A DNA stretch of 64,000 nt from assembly GCF_015477775.1 (NCBI RefSeq), contig NZ_JADLQO010000003.1:434001-498000 (forward strand), read 5' to 3'. The stretch's first letter is position 1. Each line of letters opens with the position of its first letter. Below, piece after piece: positions 49,350-58,220 of this stretch. Made by a program: the position numbers and the translations under genes. The notes beneath the pieces were generated by a model that was not told where the DNA came from, made no database searches, and worked only from the letters and a program-made list of their open reading frames with translations. The stretch is from Nocardia abscessus. Lineage in GTDB: Bacteria > Actinomycetota > Actinomycetes > Mycobacteriales > Mycobacteriaceae.

Positions 49350-51161
49350 ATGACGCGTATGACGCAAGGAGATTCGATCGTCGGGACAACGTCCGAACAG
49401 CTCGCTCGGATCGCCGTCGAGGGGCCCTGGGACGCTCAGGGGCAGGTCCGCCCGGAGGCGGTGCAGTTCGCGTCGAACTTGGTGAGCGCCCTGCAGAAGC
49501 GGAGCGGCAAGGGCCTGGTGCCCGATCACGTGGACGACTTGGTGGGCCGGGCGCTGAACGTCGCCGTGCCGACGTTTCCGCGCATCGAGACCGAAGACGG
49601 CACCGGGCTGTCGGCGCACATGCTGCGGCAGACAACGAGCCGACGGTGCCCGCTGGTGGTCATTCCGGCCGGGTGGACGCCCGTCGGGTGGCCGTTGTTC
49701 GAGTACGCCTATCTCACGCTCGCGGTCAAGGGCTATCACGTCCTGGCCTACACCCCGCGCGGTATCGGCTGGACCGTCGTACCGGGAACGAACTTGCCGT
49801 GGTTCGGTACTTCCGAAGGCAAGATCGATGTCGCCGGTCCACAGGACTGGTCGGACGGCTCGGAGGTGCTCACCTACGCGATCGACGCACTCGACCCCAG
49901 CGGCATCGCCTTCATGGGTGAGTCGTACGGCTCGGGCATCAGCCAGCTCGTGGCCGCGCACGACGAGCGGGTCGACGTCGTCGTCGCTCTGAGCACGTGG
50001 GGCAACCTGGCTACCAGTCTGTACGACAACGCCACCCGCCATGTCAGGGCCGTCGATGCGCTGATCGACTTGACCGGCGGCGCCAAGGAGGAGAAATTCG
50101 ACGAGGAGACGCTGGAGATCCTCGCGAAATTCGCCGAAGGCAAAGATATGAATCCGGTCGTCGAATGGGGCACCGAACGAGCGCCGGAACAATACGTCGG
50201 TTCCCGCGATATTCCGACCTTCTTCTCCAACACCTGGCACGAGGGGCTCTTCCCGGTGAACCAGGTTCTGGAGACCTTCGAGAAGCTCCCGCGACCCAAA
50301 CGGCTGAACATGTGGATCGGCGATCACGCGGCGCCGGAAGGCCCGGGCCTGATCGCTCCACCCATGCCCGGCGCGGGACCGAACGAACCGCTGCGCGAGG
50401 CGTATGCCTGGCTCGACCACTACCTCAAAGACGAGGACAACGGGGTCGCCACGTGGCCGGAGATCAGCAATCAGGTCATGTTCACCTACGTGACCACTCC
50501 GGCATCCGGGGACGGTCAGAACGTGATCGTCGAACCCGCGCGGCGCGAGGAGAAAGCCTCGTGGGCCGACGTCACCACCGATACCGAAACACTGATCCTG
50601 ACCGATACGCGCGAGGGCGGCGACGGTGCGCTGATCGCCGACGTCACGGCCGGCTGGCAGCGTGAATTCACGGTGGGCGAGGAGGCCGAGGTCCTCGCTA
50701 TGGACAAGCTCATGACGACCGGCCAGGAGGAGTGGGCCGGCAATCCCAAGATCTACCGGACCAGCGAGATCGATCGCGGCCGTGCCCTGGTCTGGTCGAC
50801 CGGGCCGCTGCTCGCGGTGCGCGGTGGCGTCGCCCGGCAGATTCGCGGAATCCCCCGGTTGCAGCTGACCGTCGACAGCACCGGCGAGTCCGCGACGGTG
50901 ATGGCCTACCTGCTCGACGTCGATGAAGACGGTTCGGCGCGGATCATCACGCACGAGCCGAAAACCGTCGAGTCGGAAATGCCGGCCACCGTGTCCTGGG
51001 AGTTGCAGGCGGCCGCCTACGATGTGCCGGACGGTCATCGATTGATGCTGGTCGTCGACGGCGTGGATTTCCTCTATTCCAGCGCCAACACGGTCGGCTC
51101 GCGGATCACCATCAGTTCACCGCAGGGCGCCCCCTGCTGCCTGGAGTTGCCGCTCGGCTGA
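49350..51161 (+). CDS. CocE/NonD-like X-Pro dipeptidyl-peptidase family hydrolase
   Basis: 603-residue hydrolase. The alpha/beta core has the nucleophile motif GESYGSG (Ser at about 192) and YTPRGIGW. A C-terminal jelly-roll domain (about 400-600, with RGRALVWSTGPL, RIRGIP-like text and AAAYDVPDGHRLMLVVDGVD) matches the X-Pro dipeptidyl-peptidase C-terminal domain. CocE-type enzymes hydrolyse ester or amide bonds of small molecules or peptides. ATG 49350 follows GGAAGG. The Cys-Cys near the end (APCCLELPLG) is unusual. The 298-bp region upstream shows nothing certain. Confidence 0.82.
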   Translation: MTRMTQGDSIVGTTSEQLARIAVEGPWDAQGQVRPEAVQFASNLVSALQKRSGKGLVPDHVDDLVGRALNVAVPTFPRIETEDGTGLSAHMLRQTTSRRCPLVVIPAGWTPVGWPLFEYAYLTLAVKGYHVLAYTPRGIGWTVVPGTNLPWFGTSEGKIDVAGPQDWSDGSEVLTYAIDALDPSGIAFMGESYGSGISQLVAAHDERVDVVVALSTWGNLATSLYDNATRHVRAVDALIDLTGGAKEEKFDEETLEILAKFAEGKDMNPVVEWGTERAPEQYVGSRDIPTFFSNTWHEGLFPVNQVLETFEKLPRPKRLNMWIGDHAAPEGPGLIAPPMPGAGPNEPLREAYAWLDHYLKDEDNGVATWPEISNQVMFTYVTTPASGDGQNVIVEPARREEKASWADVTTDTETLILTDTREGGDGALIADVTAGWQREFTVGEEAEVLAMDKLMTTGQEEWAGNPKIYRTSEIDRGRALVWSTGPLLAVRGGVARQIRGIPRLQLTVDSTGESATVMAYLLDVDEDGSARIITHEPKTVESEMPATVSWELQAAAYDVPDGHRLMLVVDGVDFLYSSANTVGSRITISSPQGAPCCLELPLG

Positions 51162-51169
51162 TCGGCGCG

Positions 51170-51203
51170 CGTGGCCCGGACTCGGGAGTGAGTCCGGGCC
51201 ACG
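51170..51203. terminator. Bidirectional hairpin terminator
   Basis: A perfect 14-bp stem (51170-51183 with 51190-51203, left arm CGTGGCCCGGACTC) and a 6-base loop, located between convergent genes 8 bases after one stop and 42 bases from the other. Confidence 0.75.
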
Positions 51204-51245
51204 TGACGGTCGATGGCTGGAGAAGGGCTGATCGAGCCCGTCCGC

Positions 51246-52013
51246 TCAGCCCGGCGCGAAGGTCACCACCAGAACATCGCGATAGGCGGGGCGGCTCGGG
51301 TCCATCGGATGCACCGGCGAGACGCTGTGCAGGGTGCGGCGGTCGTCGCCGAGCAGCAGGGCTCCGGGCGTGCCGAGTGTGGTGCGCAGCAGCTGCCTTT
51401 CGTTCGGGTCGAACACCGCACTCGCACCGCCGACAGCGTTCTGCCTGCCGACCAGAAGCGACGACACCAGAGTGACGCCGTCGCGGTGACGGCCTTCCGG
51501 TGTCGGCAGGCCGTTCGTGTCCGCCGAGGCCACGACTCGGAAGGGATGCACCTTCGCACTCCACTTCGACGGCTTGTCCAGAGCCGTCGCCAACCGCGCG
51601 AGCAGCCGCAGCACCGCCCCGAACACGGGATCGGCCACGAAGGCATCGGTCAGGGGCTCGAACGTGCGGTCCACGCCCACGTAGAGCGGATTGCTGTTCT
51701 CCGGCTGCACGAAGGAACCCTGCGGCAGCAGCCCGATCCGCCCGGCCGGGTCGGTGAGCGAGAACTGCCCGTAACGGCGCAGCCTGCACGTGCCGCGGGC
51801 GCCTGCGTAGATATCAGGGCTCAACTCGTCCCAATGCCGGCGGAAGTGGTCCCAGTCCGCTGTCGTCATGCCGAGACTCGACGTCGTGACCGCAGCGGGC
51901 ATGAGGTGGACGCCGTCGTGGGCCAATGCCGCGCGGGCGGCCTCGACCGCCTGCTCGGCTCGCGGGGCCGCGGCCCGGACATCCATTCGCGCCGCAGTAG
52001 GGTTTCGCTTCAC
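51246..52013 (-). CDS. 2OG-Fe dioxygenase family protein (PF10014-like)
   Basis: About 255 residues. GRHRDGVTLVSSLLVGRQN supplies the HxD pair and a later LHSVSPVHP the distal histidine of an iron site, and the layout (SFVQPENSNPLYVGVDR, TFEPL) resembles PF10014, which includes the free L-isoleucine dioxygenase of Bacillus. These enzymes hydroxylate free amino acids with 2-oxoglutarate. The distal arginine for 2OG is likely in the tail (DPSRPAYRDV). GTG 52013 is the likely start; ATG 51986 is possible. Divergent from a TetR gene. Confidence 0.75.
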   Translation of the reverse strand: MKRNPTAARMDVRAAAPRAEQAVEAARAALAHDGVHLMPAAVTTSSLGMTTADWDHFRRHWDELSPDIYAGARGTCRLRRYGQFSLTDPAGRIGLLPQGSFVQPENSNPLYVGVDRTFEPLTDAFVADPVFGAVLRLLARLATALDKPSKWSAKVHPFRVVASADTNGLPTPEGRHRDGVTLVSSLLVGRQNAVGGASAVFDPNERQLLRTTLGTPGALLLGDDRRTLHSVSPVHPMDPSRPAYRDVLVVTFAPG

Positions 52014-52320
52014 GGGTGGTCTGCCTCTCTGACCTCTCGCGACTGGGTCGCTCTCCGGGCAGGGGGTCAACGGACGCCGACTCGCGGCCGGTCGCTCAGC
52101 GGAGACTCGACGCCTCGGCGGGCGACTTCGGCGGGATCGTCTTCGGGCAGCTGCGCGAAGCTCCAGTGCCGAGTGCGAGAAGTTTCTCGGTCATGTGCTG
52201 CGGCTACCCACTGATGCGGCACCCATACCCGGAATCGGGATACCGCGCCCCCATGGCGAGCGCAGCAGCTGTCCGGCCTCGACGCATGGCCGGGGCCGGG
52301 TCGCTCGGTAGTCTGCAGGG
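52014..52320. other. Divergent intergenic region
   Basis: 307 bp between the dioxygenase and TetR genes. I see no clear palindrome or gene. It should hold the promoters of both genes. Confidence 0.4.
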
Positions 52321-53004
52321 GTGTCCGCCGCGCCCGCCGACGCTGACGCACCGATCGTGCCGGTGCGAAACGGCGTGTTCTTCACACTTCCGGAGGCACT
52401 GCCGCGTGGCAGGCACAACCTGGCGCGGGAGCAGGTGATGGCCGCGCAGCGGGAGCGGCTGCTCGTCGCCGTGACCGAACTGCTGGCCGCTCGCGGCTAT
52501 GCCGGGTTCGGCCCGACCGATATCGCGAAACGGGCCGGAGTCTCCTTGGCGGCCTTCTACGAGGCGTTCGCCAACAAGGACGAGTGCGTATTCGCGGGCT
52601 ACGACCGCTTCATCCAAGTACTGCTGACCCAGCTGACCGCGGCGGAGATCGTGGGCCGCGACCGCAGGGCCATCGTGGGCGACGCACTCGGCCAGTACCT
52701 GCGCACCCTGCAGAACGACCTGGTCGTCGCCCGCGCCTACCAGGTGGAGATCGAGGCGCTGGGCCCTGCCGTTCGCAGGCGCAGACGTAAGTCGTTGCGA
52801 CTGTTCGCCGAATACATCCGCGGCTTGGTGCGCGGCGTGGGCGGGAAACGGTTACCGGCGCTGTCGGTCACCGCTTACCTGGGCGTCGTGTACGCGGTGC
52901 GTCAGCTCACCGCCGATGCGCTCGACGAGTCGGACGAGCCGGATCTGACCTCGCTCAGCGCCGACCTGGAACCGTGGCTGACCGATCTGTTCCGCGAGCG
53001 CTGA
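52321..53004 (+). CDS. TetR-family regulator
   Basis: 227 residues. After an N-terminal tail of about 40 residues the HTH reads RERLLVAVTELLAARGYAGFGPTDIAKRAGVSLAAFYEAFANKDECVFAGYDRF, a clear TetR domain, here broken only in citation; a C-terminal helical ligand domain follows. GTG 52321. It is divergent from the 2OG-Fe dioxygenase and upstream of the photolyase gene; ligand and targets unknown. Confidence 0.85.
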   Translation: MSAAPADADAPIVPVRNGVFFTLPEALPRGRHNLAREQVMAAQRERLLVAVTELLAARGYAGFGPTDIAKRAGVSLAAFYEAFANKDECVFAGYDRFIQVLLTQLTAAEIVGRDRRAIVGDALGQYLRTLQNDLVVARAYQVEIEALGPAVRRRRRKSLRLFAEYIRGLVRGVGGKRLPALSVTAYLGVVYAVRQLTADALDESDEPDLTSLSADLEPWLTDLFRER

Positions 53005-53176
53005 CACCGGCGTGCGGCGCCGCCGCCCCCGCTTGACATGACAGCTGCCGTCCATCAGCATTGGCGTAAAGTTCGTTACTCCGATACCCACCTCGGCGTG
53101 GTCACCGCAGCCGAATGTCCGATAACGCCGTCGTCGATCCCCTCGATGGATGCCAGTCGTCGAAAATGACCATTGC

Positions 53177-54529
53177 ATGGCCGTAACAATCGCACTTTTC
53201 ACCCGTGACCTGCGCGTCAACGACAATCCGGCGCTGTCGGCCGCCGTGCGCGAGGGCGCTGCGGTGGTTCCGCTCTTCGTGGTCGACGACCGTATCGTCG
53301 GCAGCGCCCGCCCCGCAGGCAATCAACTCCGGTTCCTGTCCGCCGCGCTGGCCGAACTCGATGCCGAACTCCGCTGTGCTGGAGGGCAACTGGTGATCCG
53401 GCACGGGGACTATGTCGAGGCGGTGGATCGGGTGGTCGCGCAGGTGCACGCCGACACTGTCCATGTCGCCGAAGACGCCACCTGGTACGGCCGATGCCGG
53501 CTGCGGGCACTGCGCGAGCGGCTGGACCGGCGCAGCTGCCTGCTGCACATCCATCCGGCCACCCTCACGGCCGTGGATGCCGACGATTGCGCCCCGCGCG
53601 GCCGCAACGGCAAGGCTCCGGACTTCGCGACGTACTTCCGCCGATGGCTGGAGGCTCCGAAGCGGCTCCCGCTCGACAAGCCGGCGGAGTTGATCGTCCC
53701 GCGCATCGACAGCGATCCGGTTCCCAGATTCGATGACCTCGGCGATGCCGCGGTGTCACCGCAACTGGCCGTCGGCGGCGAGATCACGGGTCGCGCCCTG
53801 TGGCGGGGCTGCACCGCAGGCCAGAAACAGGCACGCGGCCGGGCCCGTGGCGACCTCACGCGCGAGGGATTCTCCCGGCTGTCGCCGTACCTGCATTTCG
53901 GCTGCCTTTCCGCAGCCGAAATGGTGCACCGCGCCGATATGGCCACGACCGACGGCCGCGCCTTCGTCCGCCTGCTGGCTCGGCGCGACTTCCATCTGCA
54001 GTTCCTCGCCGCCCGCGCCGACATCGCGCGATCGGATGATCGCCACCGCGGGCCGCAGGCCCACGATCCGGTCGTGGTCCGCGCCTGGCGCGACGGCCGC
54101 ACCGGATATCCCATCGTGGACGCGGGCATGCGGCAACTGGCCGCACAGGGATGGATGCCGCAACGAGCCCGGGTGATCGCCGCCAGTTTCCTGACCACGA
54201 CGCTGCGGGTGGATTGGCGCGTCGGTGCCGACCACTTCCGCCGCTGGCTGCTCGACGCCGATGCCGCGAGCAATCGTTTCACCTGGCAGCAGGTGGGGCG
54301 GCTCGATCCGGGAGCCGCGGGCACCGGCGAACGGTACGACCCCGAAGGTAACTACGTACGGCGCTGGATACCGGAACTGGCCGCCCTGCCGGGTTCGGAA
54401 ATCCATCGCCCGTGGCGCCACAGCGTGCCGACCTCGGTATATCCCGCCCCCATCGCCGCACCGGCCGTACCTGACGGGTCGTGGTCGCGGTTTCCGGAAT
54501 GGCTGTCGACAGCGCTGCCGGGATCGTAG
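53177..54529 (+). CDS. phr: Deoxyribodipyrimidine photolyase (CPD class I-like)
   Basis: 450-residue photolyase/cryptochrome family protein that repairs UV-made pyrimidine dimers with blue light. The N-terminal antenna domain (VTIALFTRDLRVNDNPAL) binds a second chromophore, and the C-terminal FAD domain has FSRLSPYLHFGCLSA, LARRDFHLQFLA, GYPIVDAGMRQL, and NRFTWQQVGRLDPG..YDPEGNYVRRWIPEL. ATG 53177 gives the standard start; no strong ribosome binding site is visible. The terminator at 54560 follows. Being next to catalase and carotenoid genes suggests light and oxidative stress defence. Confidence 0.92.
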   Translation: MAVTIALFTRDLRVNDNPALSAAVREGAAVVPLFVVDDRIVGSARPAGNQLRFLSAALAELDAELRCAGGQLVIRHGDYVEAVDRVVAQVHADTVHVAEDATWYGRCRLRALRERLDRRSCLLHIHPATLTAVDADDCAPRGRNGKAPDFATYFRRWLEAPKRLPLDKPAELIVPRIDSDPVPRFDDLGDAAVSPQLAVGGEITGRALWRGCTAGQKQARGRARGDLTREGFSRLSPYLHFGCLSAAEMVHRADMATTDGRAFVRLLARRDFHLQFLAARADIARSDDRHRGPQAHDPVVVRAWRDGRTGYPIVDAGMRQLAAQGWMPQRARVIAASFLTTTLRVDWRVGADHFRRWLLDADAASNRFTWQQVGRLDPGAAGTGERYDPEGNYVRRWIPELAALPGSEIHRPWRHSVPTSVYPAPIAAPAVPDGSWSRFPEWLSTALPGS

Positions 54530-54559
54530 CCTCGGCCTGTCCGACCGCCTCGATTGCTC

Positions 54560-54590
54560 GCGGCGCGCGGCCCCTGCTGCCGCGCGCCGC
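54560..54590. terminator. GC-rich bidirectional hairpin terminator
   Basis: GCGGCGCGCGG (54560-54570) and CCGCGCGCCGC (54580-54590), perfect 11-bp stem with a 9-base loop, between convergent photolyase and catalase genes. Confidence 0.65.
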
Positions 54591-54626
54591 TCGCTGAGCG
54601 CCTGGCCCGAGATCAGGCCGCGATGG

Positions 54627-55517
54627 TCAGTCCGGTATGTGCGATTCGTGGGTGAACGGTTTGCTGCCGTGGACCGCGGGCTGGCCGTCGGGGTTGTTCT
54701 CGGCCCCGTGATTCACACGGTCGTCGGAATCGAGCCATTCGGTGACCGGATTGTCGATGTAGCGCCATTCCGTCCCCGCGGGCCAGGGGCCCTGTCCCTC
54801 GTTCCAGGGGCCGCGGGCGCTCGCGGCGCCGTTGGACATGTTGAACGCGACGTTCTGGAACCGATCGTCGCCGGGCAGGGCGCCCGGCGGGAAGTTGACC
54901 GGCAGTTCGTTCAACGCCGCGGTGAACTGCTGGAAATGCGCGATCTCGCGGGTCATCAAGAACGACAGCGTGTCCTGCACACCGGGATCGTCGGTGAACT
55001 GCTTGAGATACTCGTAGACGATCTTGGCGCGGGACTCGGCCGCGAGATTGCTGCGCAGGTCGACCGATGGCTCCCCGTTGGCGTCGACGTAGGAGCCCGA
55101 CCACGGCACGCCCGCGGCGTTCGTCACGACGGGCCCGCCGCCGCTCAGCGCGAAGTACAGCGGATTCGCCGCGACCTGATGGATCACCTGGTCGCGTCCC
55201 TCGGACGTGCCCACGACCGGCATCCAGTCGCACCGCTCGTTGGCCTGCTTCAAATCGTCGTTGAGCCCGTCGAGCAACATGGTGATCATGGAGCCGACGA
55301 TCTCGAGGTGACTCAATTCCTCGGTGGCGATGTCCATGAACAGGTCGTAGGTTTTCGGATGTTTGCCACGCAGCAGAAACGCCTGGTTGAAATATTGCAT
55401 GGCGGCCTTCAATTCGCCGTTGGCGCCGCCGAACTGTTCTTGCAGCAGTGCCGCGAAACGCGGATCGGGACGGTCCACGCGAACCTCGAACTGGAGATCC
55501 TTGTTGTGGGTGAACAT
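54627..55517 (-). CDS. Manganese catalase
   Basis: 296-residue non-heme dimanganese catalase that converts hydrogen peroxide to water and oxygen. It has AAMQYFNQAF, ATEELSHLEIVGSMI and FLMTREIAHFQQF, the E/ExxH ligand sets of the ferritin-like fold, and the C-terminal GPWNEGQGPWPAGTEW. ATG 55517 follows GGAGAGCG. Cytoplasmic. It is isolated; the 270-bp region to its right (55518-55787) shows nothing I can name beyond its promoter. Confidence 0.92.
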   Translation of the reverse strand: MFTHNKDLQFEVRVDRPDPRFAALLQEQFGGANGELKAAMQYFNQAFLLRGKHPKTYDLFMDIATEELSHLEIVGSMITMLLDGLNDDLKQANERCDWMPVVGTSEGRDQVIHQVAANPLYFALSGGGPVVTNAAGVPWSGSYVDANGEPSVDLRSNLAAESRAKIVYEYLKQFTDDPGVQDTLSFLMTREIAHFQQFTAALNELPVNFPPGALPGDDRFQNVAFNMSNGAASARGPWNEGQGPWPAGTEWRYIDNPVTEWLDSDDRVNHGAENNPDGQPAVHGSKPFTHESHIPD

Positions 55518-55787
55518 CGCTCTCCTTACCAGTATGGTCGGCCGTTCGAATGCCTTGCCCAACCGGCGATTCCGCGGCATCCGAGCCGACGTCACGACGT
55601 CCGAACAGCGCTGGCCGGCCTGGCGAAAGCAGTTCCCGTGCGAACCGCCACCGCTGCGCCTCCAGCGCGGGCTTTCATGCCTTACCCAGCGCAGGACGAG
55701 AAAGAGATGCGTTACTCGATTCCGTGGCGACGATACGGGCTCCGGCAGCCGGTCGTTCGCAACGACACGAAGTGCCGCAGGGGGCAG

Positions 55788-56867
55788 TCAGTCGCCGTCT
55801 CTCCGGTGCTTCCCGTGGGGGCGCTGGCTTTGGTGGGACGGATGGCCGAGCCGAACCCGCCGGGCGGGCGCCAGGGGCGGGCTGTGGCCGAGCTGCCCGG
55901 CACTCAGCGCGGACACCAGTTCCGCGCAGACCTCGCCCGCGCCGTGACACGGAGTCCAGCCGAGCTCCCGCCGCGCCTTGGCGGAGTCGATCAGCGAGGT
56001 GCGGTCGGCGAGCGCGAGCCACGCGGGGTGCAAGGGCGCGAGCCCGGTCCACCATCCCGGCCAGGCGGCGGCATCGAGCACTCGTCGTGGCACCGGTAGG
56101 TGGAAACCCCCGAATATCGTCGCGAGCGCGTCCGCACGCAGGCACGGTTCGGCGGCAAGGTTGAACGCTCCCTCCGCGCGGCGGTGGAGTATTCGCCGAA
56201 TCGCCGAAGCCACATCGCAGCTGTGCACCAATTGCAGGCGGAACTCACGCCACAGCGGAACGGGCAGCAGGCGCCCACCGAGCAGCCGCCGCGGCAACCA
56301 CGGTGGCAGGACCCAGTCGCCCAGTTCGGCGGCGGCCTCGGCTCCAGCTATGCCGCAGGGCCGAATTCGTGCCGTGCGGATTTCGGGGTGGTCGGCCTCG
56401 AAACAGTCCAATTGCTTCTCCAGCTCCGCCTTGGCGATGCTGTAGGCACTGCCGGGCACCCCGGAGGTAAGCCATTCTTCGGAAACCCGGCGCCACCGCT
56501 GGGCCGGGGTGTAGGCGGCGCACGAGGAGGCGGCGACAATATGGGGCACCCCCGTCTCCGCTACCGCACGCAGTACGTTCTCGGTGCCGATCAGGTTGGT
56601 CCTGCGCATCGGCGGGTCCCCGCGCCGCGGATGGATCGCCCACGCCAGATGCACGAGGACGTCGGCGCCCGCACAGGCGGCACGCAGCGGCTCGACCGCA
56701 TCGTCGGTCCCGATATCGCAGGCTGCCCACCGGGCGGCCGAATAGGGTTCGTATCCGAGATCCGGCGTACGGCGGGCGATTGCCACAATCTCGCAATCGT
56801 CCGCACGCAGGGTGCGCAGCAACGCCGTTCCGACGTTGCCGCTGGCGCCCGTGACGACCACCTTCAT
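55788..56867 (-). CDS. NAD-dependent epimerase/dehydratase
   Basis: 359-residue extended SDR. The NAD motif is VVVTGASGNVGTALL (about 3-17), with VHLAWAIHP and the active-site YSIAK (about 160-164). The SSCAAYTP text supplies the catalytic Ser. Family members act on nucleotide sugars or related compounds; this subgroup (SDR family with VPHIVAASS) is often annotated as a sugar epimerase or reductase in nocardiae. ATG 56867 lacks a strong ribosome binding site. Divergent from the SDR gene at 57064. Confidence 0.82.
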   Translation of the reverse strand: MKVVVTGASGNVGTALLRTLRADDCEIVAIARRTPDLGYEPYSAARWAACDIGTDDAVEPLRAACAGADVLVHLAWAIHPRRGDPPMRRTNLIGTENVLRAVAETGVPHIVAASSCAAYTPAQRWRRVSEEWLTSGVPGSAYSIAKAELEKQLDCFEADHPEIRTARIRPCGIAGAEAAAELGDWVLPPWLPRRLLGGRLLPVPLWREFRLQLVHSCDVASAIRRILHRRAEGAFNLAAEPCLRADALATIFGGFHLPVPRRVLDAAAWPGWWTGLAPLHPAWLALADRTSLIDSAKARRELGWTPCHGAGEVCAELVSALSAGQLGHSPPLAPARRVRLGHPSHQSQRPHGKHRRDGD

Positions 56868-57063
56868 CCGGCACGCCGTTCGGACCCGGTTGCGCCCAGC
56901 GGAGTATCCACCGTCATGTCCCGCCTCCTCTCGGCTCGTTCCAGGCGGGTACCCGGAATCGGAGGTCGTAACGTCGTGTGGACTTCCAGGCGAGGTGGCC
57001 GGATCCGTGGTGCGAGGACGGTGCCCCGCGTGTGGTCTGTGCCCGGCCGGGTAGTCGCGGAGC

Positions 57064-57891
57064 ATGGGTACTACAGCTCCACTTCCGGAAGATCGGGCAG
57101 GCACTCCGCGGCGAGCGGTGGTGACCGGGGGAGACTCCGGCATCGGTGCGGCGATCGCGGTCGCTCTCGCCACGGGCGGGACCGATGTCGGGCTGACGTT
57201 CCGCGGCGACGAGCAAGGTGCGCAGGACACCGCGGCGCAGGTGCGCGAGCAGGGCAGGACCGCGGCCGTGCGCCGCCTCGACCTGTCGGATCCGTCGACC
57301 GCCGCGCCGGTCATCGATGCACTCGCCGAGGAACTGGGCGGCCTCGACGTGCTGGTGAACTGCGCGGGCACCGGATCGGCTCAGAAGGTCATGGATATGG
57401 ATTTCGACGCCTGGCGGCACGTGCTGTCGGTCGATCTCGACGGTCCGTTTCTCTGCGCGCGGCGCGCCGCCGAACACATGATCGCCGCGGGGGACGGTGG
57501 CCGGATCATCAACATCACCAGCGTGCACGAACACGCGCCCCGGGTCGGCGCCGCGCCGTACTGTGCCGCCAAAGCGGGCCTCGGGGCACTGACGAAAGTG
57601 CTGGCACTGGAACTCGCCGAGCACGACATCACGGTCAATTCGGTGGCGCCGGGCGAGATCTCGACGCCGATGACCGGTCAGGAAGACGCCGATCCGCGGG
57701 AGCAGCACCGCCCCGGCGTGCCGCTGGGGCGAACCGGTCACGCCAAGGAGGTCGCCGCCGTCGTGGCGTTCCTGGCCACACCGGCGGCCAGCTATATCAC
57801 CGGCGCGTCGTACCTCGTGGACGGCGGCATGCTCCTCATGGGCCCACAGGCCAGCACACTGCTGTCCGACGAGAAATGGCGCACGCCTTAG
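57064..57891 (+). CDS. Short-chain dehydrogenase (glucose dehydrogenase-like)
   Basis: 275-residue SDR. The cofactor motif TGGDSGIG is at about 20-27, VNCAGTG near 99-105, catalytic Tyr in YCAAK (about 163-167), and the C-terminal TGASYLVDGGMLLM. The family of 3-oxoacyl/glucose 1-dehydrogenase-like proteins with GDSGIG is common beside stress genes. Its stop overlaps the small convergent ORF by 4 bases. Substrate unknown. Confidence 0.82.
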   Translation: MGTTAPLPEDRAGTPRRAVVTGGDSGIGAAIAVALATGGTDVGLTFRGDEQGAQDTAAQVREQGRTAAVRRLDLSDPSTAAPVIDALAEELGGLDVLVNCAGTGSAQKVMDMDFDAWRHVLSVDLDGPFLCARRAAEHMIAAGDGGRIINITSVHEHAPRVGAAPYCAAKAGLGALTKVLALELAEHDITVNSVAPGEISTPMTGQEDADPREQHRPGVPLGRTGHAKEVAAVVAFLATPAASYITGASYLVDGGMLLMGPQASTLLSDEKWRTP

Positions 57892-58097
57892 GGCGCCGCT
57901 GTCTCGCGCCGCTCGGGCAGCGCACCGAGTTGGAGAAGACTGTCGACGAGCGTGCGCGCGTCGGGAAATCCCAGGACGCGCGCGGCGATGTGCAGGTCGT
58001 CGAGAGTGAACGGATTCGGATCGACTACCGGTACCCAGCGCCTGATCGCGGGTCGTTCGCTGTCGAGGTAACGGGGCTTGTTTTCAGCAGACGGCAT
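57888..58097 (-). CDS. Small hypothetical protein
   Basis: 69 residues (MPSAENKPRYLDSERPAIRRW, then DLHIAARVLGFPDARTLVDSLLQLG). I do not recognise a family. GGAGG lies 11 bases before the ATG, and the composition is normal, so it is probably real. It overlaps the stop of the SDR gene by 4 bases, tail to tail. The DNA from 58098 to 58220 shows nothing else. Confidence 0.55.
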   Translation of the reverse strand: MPSAENKPRYLDSERPAIRRWVPVVDPNPFTLDDLHIAARVLGFPDARTLVDSLLQLGALPERRETAAP

Positions 58098-58220
58098 AAC
58101 GAGAATTCCTCCTTTTCCAATCGCCTGAACAGCCAGGCTATGGCTCGGAGATGCGGGTCGGTGTCCAACATTTTGGACAGGAGCGCGACGACCCGGTGCT
58201 CACCGGCAACGGATCAGCTG

